A stretch of 64,000 nucleotides of DNA, from NCBI GenBank assembly GCA_015486075.1, contig WFSG01000032.1:114449-178448 (forward strand). The letters run 5' to 3'. The DNA is from Deltaproteobacteria bacterium. GTDB lineage: Bacteria > Desulfobacterota > Desulfomonilia > UBA1062. The translations under genes were made by a program, and so were the position numbers. Positions 8,548 through 16,270 of this stretch are shown here, in pieces; positions within the stretch are counted from its first letter, which is position 1; each line of letters starts with the position of its first letter. Below the pieces are notes generated by a model. The model ran no database searches. It saw only the letters and a list, made by a program, of their open reading frames with translations, and was not told the DNA's origin.

Positions 8548-9864
8548 TCATGGATCTACAATCTTGTCTTCGTCGTAATGTTTGGCGGCTTCCTCGGCCT
8601 CGGGTGGTACTTCTGCATCAATTGAACGCGTTATGCCCCTTGCAAGTAGCGTGGATATTAAGAAGAGCAATATTACTGCTACGACAAGGATTATAATGAT
8701 CGTGCTAATCCATGTCTGAGCTTCTTTCTCTATCTTCTTTGATGTCTTCATTGCTTGTTCCTGGAACTTTTCTATATCCACGCCAAGTCCAACCCATCCA
8801 AAGCCACCGGGAGGAGGATAATCTTTTGAGAAGAAAGGTATTGGGGCGTATGCAACAAACTTTGTGTGACCCTCAAACTTGTATAGCTTGATGCCAGAGT
8901 GTCCTGCCGATGCATCTTGATCAACCCCGTATAGGGCTGGATTGGTATGCCTCAGAAGCCTGAGGTTGAGTACTTGTTCGCCTTTTTTAGCCATCTCGTT
9001 ACGGTTTTCCTTTGTGACAGGTGGGACTCTTTTACCGTTCTTGAGTAGTCCCTCTATGAAGTAGTCATTGGGATGTGATATGATAAAACCCCTGTTATCG
9101 ACCATATATGCGTAATTTCCCGTCGACGCGTTAGCCTCAAGGACGCGTTCAGGCTGTGTGGGTATTATGTTATCCGTGAACTTGGCAAGATGCCTGGCGT
9201 CTAAGGCTAGTTCAATTACCCCTGCAAAACCATTTTTGTTGAAAATTGGCGTTGCAAACCTTATTACGCCCAAAAAACGTTTTCCCTTTTTGAAATCGAA
9301 CTTGTTTACGTACCAGCCAGTGACATGAGATATATAGACCTCTCCCTTGGAGAGGTTCTTGGCCTTGAGGAAATAATCTTCTGATTTGTAGGTGGTATTC
9401 AAGGGGTTACTTACGTTTACCAGTTTCTCTTTAGGCACTATCTTGCCATTTACTATTTTTATCAGCTCGTTTCCCTTTTTATCTATCAGACTCATCTCCT
9501 TGTACAACGGTGCCTGTATCTTGAGGACCTTTGAATCTTTCTTCACCCAGAGAGCTTTTCTGTTCTCGTTTACAAATTTTTTGTAAGCATCTGGATCTGG
9601 TGGTAAAATCGTTGCAATCAATACATCCCTTTGCCTTTCCTTAAGGAAGTCAGCTATATCCCCAGCTATGGACTTTGCCCTCAGGAGGATTTCCTCCTGG
9701 GACTTTTTGTCCAGTACAGTAATGGCTTGTTTCTTGGATGAGCTACCCAGTTGAAATATACTGAAGGCAATAAGGGAAGATATCAACAGCAAGGGGATGA
9801 CAACGAGCAGGAAGAACAGTCTCGCTACAGTGAAAAATCGTCTAGCTTTTTTGCTTTCAGCCAT
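8548..9864 (-). CDS. Membrane-anchored double-Cache sensor protein without output domain
   Basis: 438 residues. A membrane span at about 14-36, a large periplasmic region (about 40-385) with dCache features (YMVDNRGFIISHP, ALDARHLAKFTD, GFGWVGLGVDIEKF), and a second span at about 389-411. After this only some 25 residues remain, beginning with a HAMP-like stub (LLARGITRSIDAEV) and ending in an acidic tail. No methyl-accepting, kinase or cyclase domain follows, so the protein senses but must signal through a partner or was shortened. The ATG follows a G-run (GGGGGG) ribosome-binding site. It lies 55 bases after atpE on the same strand; the gap holds a 7-2-7 inverted repeat (9888-9903) without a T-tract, so co-transcription is possible. 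Confidence 0.85.
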   Translation of the reverse strand: MAESKKARRFFTVARLFFLLVVIPLLLISSLIAFSIFQLGSSSKKQAITVLDKKSQEEILLRAKSIAGDIADFLKERQRDVLIATILPPDPDAYKKFVNENRKALWVKKDSKVLKIQAPLYKEMSLIDKKGNELIKIVNGKIVPKEKLVNVSNPLNTTYKSEDYFLKAKNLSKGEVYISHVTGWYVNKFDFKKGKRFLGVIRFATPIFNKNGFAGVIELALDARHLAKFTDNIIPTQPERVLEANASTGNYAYMVDNRGFIISHPNDYFIEGLLKNGKRVPPVTKENRNEMAKKGEQVLNLRLLRHTNPALYGVDQDASAGHSGIKLYKFEGHTKFVAYAPIPFFSKDYPPPGGFGWVGLGVDIEKFQEQAMKTSKKIEKEAQTWISTIIIILVVAVILLFLISTLLARGITRSIDAEVPPEAEEAAKHYDEDKIVDP

Positions 9865-9919
9865 TCCCTACCCCCCTGACTTTTTATTGTTTTCTTGAAA
9901 ACATCTAAGACCAACTTGA

Positions 9920-10294
9920 TTAACCAAATAGAAATGTTTTGTAGGGGTTGACGTAGAGAAGTATAAGCGCAATGACAAGTGCGTAGATGGCAATTGACTC
10001 TGCCATTGCCATACCTACCATCATAGTCATCATGATCTTCCCCTGTACACCAGGGTTTCTTCCAACCGCTTCTGATGCACCAGCCGCTGCATTACCGATA
10101 CCTGCACCTGCGCCTATTGCTCCAAGCCCCATAGCAAGACCTGCTCCCACCATGGCACCTACCGAGAAGATAACCTTTATCAATGGGTCATTCTCTGTTA
10201 TGGTTTCCGCTGCGAATAGGCTTGGTGAAATGCCTAGCACGAATGCAAAGACAGTGGTCAGAAACATCAATACTTTTTCGGTTTTCCGAAGCAT
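9920..10294 (-). CDS. atpE: F-type ATP synthase subunit c
   Basis: 124 residues. After a cleavable-looking leader (residues 1-28, ending near SLFAAE) come the two c-subunit helices: a Gly-rich first helix (GAGLAMGLGAIGAGAGIG), the polar loop GRNPGVQG and a second helix carrying the ion-binding Glu in AMAESIAIYALVIAL. Compared with the sodium-binding c ring of Ilyobacter, the key Gln of helix 1 is Ile here and the Val and Thr around the Glu are Met and Ile, so proton coupling is the better inference. The ATG at 10294 is chosen because GGAGAGAGG precedes it; a longer frame to 10366 lacks this. No other F0F1 structural gene adjoins it. Confidence 0.95.
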   Translation of the reverse strand: MLRKTEKVLMFLTTVFAFVLGISPSLFAAETITENDPLIKVIFSVGAMVGAGLAMGLGAIGAGAGIGNAAAGASEAVGRNPGVQGKIMMTMMVGMAMAESIAIYALVIALILLYVNPYKTFLFG

Positions 10295-10461
10295 AACCTC
10301 TCTCCTTTCCTTATTTTTTATACGCACCTTTTGGATGCGCCTTTTTTCATAAATTTGCAAGAACATACACCAATTGCTGCCAGTCTTACAGCAATAAATA
10401 TGCCATGGCCTTGTCCACTTGGGTAGTAAGCATAATACACTGATTTCTGGACATATTTTAG

Positions 10462-10491
10462 ATTATACTCCAAAGGACACGCTTGGTTCAA
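10462..10491 (-). promoter_or_regulatory. Sigma-70 type promoter for atpE
   Basis: On the reverse strand TTGAAC (10491-10486) and TATAAT (10467-10462) are separated by 18 nt. Transcription would start near 10455, giving a leader of about 160 nt before atpE. The leader contains a bulged hairpin near 10322-10340 (reverse strand CGCATCC/GGTGCG). Confidence 0.65.
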
Positions 10492-10498
10492 TGCAACG

Positions 10499-10522
10499 TA
10501 TCGTTAAATAATTTTAACGATA
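10499..10522. repeat. 24-bp inverted repeat (10-4-10) next to the atpE promoter
   Basis: TATCGTTAAA (10499-10508), four spacer bases TAAT, then TTTAACGATA (10513-10522): ten perfect base pairs. It lies 7 nt upstream of the -35 box of the atpE promoter, a typical place for an operator or activator site. No T-tract follows in a way that suits a terminator. Confidence 0.6.
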
Positions 10523-10755
10523 TTTAATGAAAATTGAAACCACTGAAAGATGACCCTTGGACGTGTGGTTATATATTGAGGGTTTTTACCCTTTGCTTTT
10601 AACTAGTTGTCAGTTCTAGGCCCATTGATATTTGCGTTTATTTTATTGAAAGTATATTGAGAATATAGGGATGTGCTTGTAGTATCATGGATATTAAGCT
10701 AAACTTTTATCGGATATGATAGATAGCTGCCTTGGCGGCCAGAGAAGGGTCTATT

Positions 10756-10926
10756 ATGAGAGAGATACTATCCGTGGCAACCTATCTTCTCGTATGGTTT
10801 GCTTGCCAGAGAGTGCTATGCATACAGAGCGGATTGACTAAGCTCATTATCTCACTTAGTGCTGCTATACTGGTATACGTAATCGTGGTTTTGATGGACC
10901 GTGTACAGAACAACAAGGAAGAGTAA
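10756..10926 (+). CDS. Small membrane protein of unknown function
   Basis: 56 residues from the ATG at 10756, chosen because AGAAGGG lies 7 nt upstream; a TTG at 10732 would add eight residues. Two hydrophobic segments are visible (ILSVATYLLVWFACQRVL and an Ile/Val/Leu-rich stretch from about residue 27 to 47), then a short charged tail RVQNNKEE. It is 72 bases upstream of the histidine kinase gene on the same strand and may be a small partner of the sensor. No family is recognised. Coding is supported by the ribosome-binding site and membrane-protein composition only. Confidence 0.5.
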   Translation: MREILSVATYLLVWFACQRVLCIQSGLTKLIISLSAAILVYVIVVLMDRVQNNKEE

Positions 10927-10998
10927 GTAATATAGAGTGTTCCTATATCTCAGAGAAGTGTATATCACGGTGCAAGATTTATATTAAAGCAGTTAAGT

Positions 10999-13611
10999 AT
11001 GAAAAAGCATTTTTTCATGACTAATGTAAGGTTATCAATCTGGCTTGCAACAGTGGCTGTTATAGCCCTGATAGTTCTTTTAGCCATGACCATAAACTAC
11101 GCTAGAGAGAAGGCCGTGGTAAGGCAGTTTGGCTTGCAACAACAAACCATTGCGTTCGAGATAACCAAGGGTATCGAAAACCTCATAACCAGTGTAAAAA
11201 GGAACATGCTTATTATATCCGAGCTTCCTCCTAGGCTAGGTAATAGCAATAAAGAGAAATGTAAAATTATTGAATCCGTTTATAGGCATCTCGGGACAAA
11301 CGTAGGTATTATTGGTTTCTTGGATTATAAGGGTAGGTTTATATGTGGGTCCCCTCCATTAAGAGGAAAAGAGTTCAAGGGGATTAATTTTTGGGATACC
11401 GTGTTATACAAGGAGAAGAGTGCTACGAGGAAGCCTGTCATTGAGCATGTTTATTCGCACTTGTTGGTAGGTCCTGAAGACAGATCAGGGTCAATACTAA
11501 TTACAGTACCTGACTTTGATACATCTGGAGGATTGCTAGGGACTATCTTTGCCTACATGCCACTTAGCATGATTGTTGATCAGTACGTAAAGACAGCTAT
11601 TGTTAATCCCAGGAGTAGTTTCTTGATAGCAGATGAAAATGCTAATGTAGCCGCAAGCTCAGTTACGTGGTGGATAGGAAGGAATGCTAGGTCTATTTTC
11701 TTCGGTACTGAGCATGGAAAACACCTAGAGGGCAAGGCACTGTTTAAAAAGGAGGGTTACAGCGAGTTTGTATTGAATGATTCCAAGGTGGTGACAAAGA
11801 AGGTTGTGGTTGCCTATTCCCCCCTTTATATTGGAGATAAGGCATGGACTCTGGCAATAGTCACTCCGTACTACGTAGTAGTATCCATGATAAGGGGAAC
11901 ATTTCTTTACATTGTTGTTGGTACATTAAGCTTAGTCATATTGGTTACTATTACTGGTATGTCTATTGCCTCCTCAGCTGCAAAGAGGCTACGTATGGAA
12001 GAAGAACTCAAGAGACTCAAAGAAAGGGATACTTGGCAGAGGAGGATACTCAGGGAAAAGAGGACAGTAGAGGGTATCATAGAGGGATCTCCTGTACCAA
12101 CATTCGTTGTGAACAAGGATCACAAGGTGGTCTTTTGGAATAAGGCATGTGCTGAACTTACCGGTTATGCCAGAGAGAAAATGATTGGTACAGACGAACA
12201 ATGGCGACCCTTCTACGGGGAGAAACGCCCGGTTATAGCGGATATTATAATTGATAACGAGCCAGATGTACTTGCCAAGTACTATGCTGTCAAGGGAATC
12301 AAAAAGTCAGCCACTGTAAAGGGTGCATATGAAGCAAGGGATTTCTTCAAAAATCTTGGTGGTAAGGATAGACACTTGTACTTTCTTGCGGCCCCTATAT
12401 ACGACGAGAATGGCAAGATCATGTATGCCATAGAGACATTGATGGATGTTACCAGGGAAGTCGAGATGGCGCGTAGTCTAAAGGAAAATGCAGAGATATT
12501 ACAAAACGAGTTGAATGAAAACATAAGGCTCAGAAAGGAAAAAGAAAACCTGTATAATTATCTCCAGACAATAGTGGAGAGTCTACCTGACAAGATATTT
12601 GAGATCAGTCCAGAAGGAATAATCAGCTATGTAAACAAGGAAACCATAGGAGAGGGAAGAACCGAATCTAGTAAGATGAAGGGTAAACATTTCACCGAGT
12701 TTGTAGACCCTGAACACAAGGAGTTTGTATTAAAGAAATGGGAGGATGCCAAGAAAGGTATCTTTATGCCCTATGAGCTCAAGGTAACGGCAAGAGACGG
12801 AAGCAAGAGGGATTTATTGATAACCCCTAGGCCTGTAAAGGGTACGAACCGTTACCTGTTAGTGCAGAGAGATATTACAGAGTTAAAGAAGCTTGAAAAC
12901 AAGTACTACGAAAGCAAGCATCTAGCAGCTCTTGGGCAGCTTTCGGCAGGCATTGCCCACGAGGTAAGGAACCCACTCTCCTCCATCAAGATGAGCCTGA
13001 GGATACTGCAGAAGAGACTTAATCCGGTGGGAAACGATCTAAAAAGGTTCGAGATAGCCCAGAGAGAGGTAGAACACCTTGAAAGGCTGGTCAACGATGT
13101 GCTTATTTTTGCAAGGCCATCGGAGCCCAAGAAGAAGCCGTCTGACATAGTCAATATCCTGGAGCAGGCGCTCTCAATGGTAGAACAGCCTATAGTGGAT
13201 AAGGGTATAAAGGTTGAAAAGGTACTTGACAAGGCCATAGGTGCTGTGAACGTGGATCCAGTGATGTTGGAGCGTGCGTTTATAAACATATACCAGAATT
13301 CAATAGATGCAATGGATCAGGGAGGTGTGCTTACCATAACAGCCAGCAGATTAACCGATGATGGGGACTATGTGGTAATCGAGGTCAAGGATAATGGTTG
13401 CGGAATAGATAATAAGGACATGCCGTATTTATTTAATCCATTTTTCACAAGAAAGAGATACGGAACAGGCCTGGGGCTTTCCCAGGTTCAGAGGATTGTG
13501 GAACAACACGGTGGTAAGATAGAAGTATTAAGTAAGAAGGGAAGGGGTACGAGGTTTATAGTAACGCTGCCCTTAGGTACTACTAACAAGGGAAAAGCTA
13601 CTGCCACTTAA
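10999..13611 (+). CDS. Sensor histidine kinase with Cache-like sensor and two PAS domains
   Basis: 870 residues. A membrane span (about 13-31), an extracytoplasmic sensor of about 265 residues with Cache features, a second span (about 300-325), PAS (about 360-485), a charged coiled coil, PAS (about 524-635), HisKA with phospho-acceptor His654 in AGIAHEVRNPLSS, and HATPase (N box NIYQNSIDAM, G1 DNGCGI, G2 GTGLGLS). The kinase core is of the NtrB/ZraS type. The gene is 46 bases upstream of an NtrC-type regulator, so the two form a pair: a periplasmic signal should control phosphorylation of that regulator. The ligand is unknown. Confidence 0.95.
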   Translation: MKKHFFMTNVRLSIWLATVAVIALIVLLAMTINYAREKAVVRQFGLQQQTIAFEITKGIENLITSVKRNMLIISELPPRLGNSNKEKCKIIESVYRHLGTNVGIIGFLDYKGRFICGSPPLRGKEFKGINFWDTVLYKEKSATRKPVIEHVYSHLLVGPEDRSGSILITVPDFDTSGGLLGTIFAYMPLSMIVDQYVKTAIVNPRSSFLIADENANVAASSVTWWIGRNARSIFFGTEHGKHLEGKALFKKEGYSEFVLNDSKVVTKKVVVAYSPLYIGDKAWTLAIVTPYYVVVSMIRGTFLYIVVGTLSLVILVTITGMSIASSAAKRLRMEEELKRLKERDTWQRRILREKRTVEGIIEGSPVPTFVVNKDHKVVFWNKACAELTGYAREKMIGTDEQWRPFYGEKRPVIADIIIDNEPDVLAKYYAVKGIKKSATVKGAYEARDFFKNLGGKDRHLYFLAAPIYDENGKIMYAIETLMDVTREVEMARSLKENAEILQNELNENIRLRKEKENLYNYLQTIVESLPDKIFEISPEGIISYVNKETIGEGRTESSKMKGKHFTEFVDPEHKEFVLKKWEDAKKGIFMPYELKVTARDGSKRDLLITPRPVKGTNRYLLVQRDITELKKLENKYYESKHLAALGQLSAGIAHEVRNPLSSIKMSLRILQKRLNPVGNDLKRFEIAQREVEHLERLVNDVLIFARPSEPKKKPSDIVNILEQALSMVEQPIVDKGIKVEKVLDKAIGAVNVDPVMLERAFINIYQNSIDAMDQGGVLTITASRLTDDGDYVVIEVKDNGCGIDNKDMPYLFNPFFTRKRYGTGLGLSQVQRIVEQHGGKIEVLSKKGRGTRFIVTLPLGTTNKGKATAT

Positions 13612-13657
13612 GAGAAAGACAAAGTATTCGGTTTCTCGCGTAAAGAGGATATATTTC

Positions 13658-15034
13658 ATGTCAAGGATCCTTGTTATTGATGATGACCGGTCCATATGTG
13701 AGACATTAGAGCTTTACCTGGAAGAGGAGGGTTATGATGTCCAGACAGCTTTGACCGGTACTGAGGGCCTGAGAAAATTCGTGGAGATTAGTCCAGACCT
13801 CGTGATTTTGGACATAAGGCTTCCTGATGTGGATGGTTTCAGGATACTGGAAGATTTGAAAGAGGAGGACGAGAACGTCAAGGTGATAATGATAACCGCT
13901 CACCATGACATGGCCTCTACGATAAGGGCCATGAAAGAGGGTGCGTTTGATTACATACACAAACCAATCGATATTGATGAACTTGAGATTGCCATTAAAA
14001 AAGCGCTGAAGGCATTGGATATGGAGAGAAAAATAGATGGCCTGCTAGGGGAGCCATTTCGCGATTTCAAGATGGGCGATATCATAGGTAGCGGCCCAAA
14101 GATGAACGAGATATTCAAGACAATTGGTGTGGTATCACAGGGCAGGGCCACTGTCCTCATACAGGGAGAAAGCGGTACAGGCAAGGAATTGATCGCAAAG
14201 GTCATACATAGTAATACTACTAGGGACGAGCCTTTTATAGCTGTCAATTGTTCGGCCATTGTCGAGACATTACTAGAGTCAGAGCTCTTTGGCCATGAAA
14301 AGGGCGCATTCACAGGTGCAGTGGCAAGGAAACCAGGCAAGTTTGAACTTGCACGTTATGGTACAATCTTTCTCGATGAGATAAGCGAGATGTCGTTAAA
14401 CCTGCAGGCTAAACTTTTAAGAGTTTTGCAGGAAAGAGAATTCGAAAGGGTCGGTGGAAAAGACAGAATAAAGGTCAATGCCAGAGTAATAGCCGCCACG
14501 AACAAGGACCTCTGGGAGCTTGTGAAGCAGGGTAAATTTAGGGACGATCTATACTACCGCCTGAACATAGTAACCATAAACATACCACCCTTAAGAGAAA
14601 GGAAGGAGGATATTCCTCTGCTTGTTGACTATCTTCTTAAGAAGATAAACCATGACCTACATAAAAACATCGTAGGTGTATCTGACGAGATGATGGAAAC
14701 CTTCTATAAGTACAACTGGCCTGGGAACGTGCGAGAACTGGAGAACCTTCTTGTAAGGGCATCTGTTCTTGCAAGGGGCCATATACTAGGTCGGGAAGAC
14801 TTTCCAGAACTCACTAGTCCCCCAGTGACAGCAGGAAAAGTTGAAACTAAGGATGAAGCCCGCGATGAGTACGGAAGGTTCCTTACACTTGAAGAGGTAG
14901 AAGAAAGACACATAAGAAGGATAATTAACGAGACCAAGAAGAACAAAGGAGAGATTTGCGAGATATTAGGTATATCACGCCCAACGTTCGAAAGAAAGCT
15001 CGAAAAATACGGTATAAAGTTTGAAAGAGATTAG
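13658..15034 (+). CDS. Sigma-54-dependent response regulator (NtrC family)
   Basis: 458 residues. Receiver domain with acidic pocket DDD (8-10) and phospho-acceptor Asp52 in VILDIRLPDVDG; AAA+ domain with Walker A GESGTGKE, the sigma-54 contact loop GAFTGA, and Walker B TIFLDEI; Fis-type helix-turn-helix at the C-terminus (EICEILGISRPTFERKL). It is the partner of the upstream kinase. Phosphorylation should allow oligomerisation and ATP-driven opening of sigma-54 promoters. A promoter-like site and an inverted repeat just downstream (15195-15287) are candidate targets. Regulators of this layout (ZraR/AtoC/NtrC) are too many to assign a signal. Confidence 0.95.
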   Translation: MSRILVIDDDRSICETLELYLEEEGYDVQTALTGTEGLRKFVEISPDLVILDIRLPDVDGFRILEDLKEEDENVKVIMITAHHDMASTIRAMKEGAFDYIHKPIDIDELEIAIKKALKALDMERKIDGLLGEPFRDFKMGDIIGSGPKMNEIFKTIGVVSQGRATVLIQGESGTGKELIAKVIHSNTTRDEPFIAVNCSAIVETLLESELFGHEKGAFTGAVARKPGKFELARYGTIFLDEISEMSLNLQAKLLRVLQEREFERVGGKDRIKVNARVIAATNKDLWELVKQGKFRDDLYYRLNIVTINIPPLRERKEDIPLLVDYLLKKINHDLHKNIVGVSDEMMETFYKYNWPGNVRELENLLVRASVLARGHILGREDFPELTSPPVTAGKVETKDEARDEYGRFLTLEEVEERHIRRIINETKKNKGEICEILGISRPTFERKLEKYGIKFERD

Positions 15035-15194
15035 TTAAGAACATTGACGATGAGCGCCTGAAAGACAGTTTTTTAAGTAGCGTACTTCTGCCTTGATGAG
15101 AATGAAGATATAATTTAACATTTCATTCAACATTTTATTAAAGACTATTAACATTTCTTTTAAAAATCTTATTTATTTTGATCTAGGCCGGGTT

Positions 15195-15208
15195 ATCCTA
15201 TCTAGGAT
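15195..15208. promoter_or_regulatory. Inverted repeat, possible activator-binding site
   Basis: ATCCTA (15195-15200), TC, TAGGAT (15203-15208): a perfect 6-2-6 inverted repeat. It is about 65 bases upstream of a sigma-54-like promoter and directly downstream of the NtrC-type gene, the usual distance for an upstream activating sequence. Binding is an inference. Confidence 0.3.
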
Positions 15209-15271
15209 CCTTTGCCAATAATACCTTTCAAAACAATTAGTTATAAATATTATCCTTGCTTTGTGCAAATG

Positions 15272-15287
15272 TGGCACGGTTATTTCA
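15272..15287 (+). promoter_or_regulatory. Sigma-54-like (-24/-12) promoter
   Basis: TGGCACG-GTTA-TTTCA compared with the consensus TGGCACG-N4-TTGCA: one mismatch, at the G of the -12 element. The spacing is exact. It lies 40 bases upstream of the ATG at 15328, which has a strong AAGGAGGT site. The mismatch is in an important base, so confidence is modest. Confidence 0.35.
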
Positions 15288-15327
15288 TTACTATGGGTGA
15301 AGGTAAGAGAAAAAGGAGGTAAAGGTC

Positions 15328-15603
15328 ATGAAAAGAATATTCCAGACATTGTTACTTACCGCTTTTGTGTTACTGACCACAGTATCTTTTGGCTATGCCG
15401 AATACATGGCAACGAATGCGGCTAATTTCCCCTATTTTCACCTCGGTTGCCTAATAATGGGTGGTCTAATCATAACCTCTTTAAAATACAGATATCCCAA
15501 GATGTATCTGAGTGAGGCAATTGGTTCCTTTGCTCTTTATGCAATACTCGTGGCCATATTCACTGCACCGGTAATTGACGCGATAAAGTCACTGGTCAGC
15601 TAA
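15328..15603 (+). CDS. Small secreted/membrane protein of unknown function
   Basis: 91 residues after AAGGAGGT at a good distance. A clear signal peptide (MKRIFQTLLLTAFVLLTTVS to about Ala24, FGYAEY) is followed by two hydrophobic segments (FHLGCLIMGGLIITSL and SFALYAILVAIFTAPVIDAI). I do not recognise the family. It is followed by an AtpI-like gene and preceded by a possible sigma-54 promoter, so it may belong to the accessory proteins of the ATP synthase or to the regulon of the neighbouring two-component system; both are inferences from position. Confidence 0.7.
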   Translation: MKRIFQTLLLTAFVLLTTVSFGYAEYMATNAANFPYFHLGCLIMGGLIITSLKYRYPKMYLSEAIGSFALYAILVAIFTAPVIDAIKSLVS

Positions 15604-15620
15604 TCGTAGTGTGGTACAGG

Positions 15621-15647
15621 TAGGGGGCGGTCGTGGGCTGCCCCCTA
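15621..15647. repeat. GC-rich hairpin between two small genes
   Basis: TAGGGGGCGG (15621-15630) pairs with CTGCCCCCTA (15638-15647), allowing one G-U pair, with a 7-nt loop. There is no T-tract, so it is more likely an mRNA stability or attenuation element than a full terminator. Confidence 0.5.
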
Positions 15648-15681
15648 AAGATCCTTTAAGAGAAATAAGGAGGTGCACATC

Positions 15682-15918
15682 ATGACAGGCACTGGGAATA
15701 AGGCGCATGGAAAGCACAACAATATGCAGATCTTAATGATTAGTGCATGGGGCTTCACCATGGTAATATCTTCTTTCCTGTTTCTGTTCATAGGCCACTG
15801 GATTGATAACAAGTTCAACACAGAACCTAAGTTTATGACTGGCTTACTGGCCTTGGCTGTGTTTCTGTGTATCTGGAGATTATACGAAGAGGCCATAAAG
15901 AAGAGCAAGAAGTGCTAG
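15682..15918 (+). CDS. AtpI/AtpQ-like F0F1 ATP synthase accessory membrane protein
   Basis: 78 residues from the ATG at 15682, chosen because AAGGAGGT sits 7 nt upstream (a GTG at 15673 lies within that site). Two membrane spans with the family pattern WGFTMVISSFLFLFIGHWID, then NKFNTEP, a second span and a short basic tail. This fits the ATPase gene 1 (AtpI/AtpQ) family, found in front of atpB and thought to help c-ring assembly or bind divalent cations. In this window no atpB follows; argS is next, 352 bases on. The c-subunit gene lies about 5 kb away on the other strand. Confidence 0.8.
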   Translation: MTGTGNKAHGKHNNMQILMISAWGFTMVISSFLFLFIGHWIDNKFNTEPKFMTGLLALAVFLCIWRLYEEAIKKSKKC

Positions 15919-16270
15919 GAACTAGAAGTTCAGGTAGGTTAAATGGTAGGTTTATTGGGGTGCATGGCCAAAGATAAAGGTCTTAACGTATAAGTTACTG
16001 ATTGTACAAAAGTATAAAAAACCTTCCCTGCGTGGATGCTACACTAATTTAGTCATAGTTAACCTAGAAATTAGTCTTTCTTCATTCAAGAATCTATGCA
16101 TTGGGTTGAATGTTGTTTTGTATTGTTGCGTTTTTCTTTGATACATAGTGTATTACAAATAATTGGTATCTAAATGCATTCGATTTATCTTGTTTTGATA
16201 AATTTACCTGTTGACAACTATACTCTCAGGTGAAAAATCATCTTGATCTAAGGAACGCTAGAGGTGGTAC
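15919..16270. other. Intergenic region upstream of argS
   Basis: About 350 bases, AT-rich, with no recognisable gene or RNA. A 16-codon frame starting at 15943 is not convincing. A promoter for argS lies at its right end. Confidence 0.5.
16195..16224 (+). promoter_or_regulatory. Sigma-70 type promoter for argS
   Basis: TTGATA (16195-16200), 18 nt, TATACT (16219-16224). The predicted start is near 16231, about 40 bases before the argS ATG. A TTGACA at 16211-16216 has no good -10 partner. Confidence 0.55.

Larger units (their letters stand above)
10295..10755. other. Intergenic region between atpE and the small membrane protein gene
   Basis: About 460 bases, AT-rich. It contains the atpE leader and promoter, the 10-4-10 inverted repeat, and a further long-range repeat AACCAC/GTGGTT around 10537-10570. 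I recognise no gene, tRNA or riboswitch. No convincing plus-strand promoter was found for the gene at 10756. Confidence 0.5.

Noticed and set aside
9920..10294. Sodium-dependent c subunit
   Set aside because: The Glu-Ser pair of sodium c rings is present, but the helix 1 Gln is Ile and neighbouring ligands are changed, so proton coupling is preferred.
10295..10366. Longer start for atpE
   Set aside because: The 24 additional residues are very basic and come before an excellent ribosome-binding site at the internal ATG; a signal-like sequence starts at that ATG.
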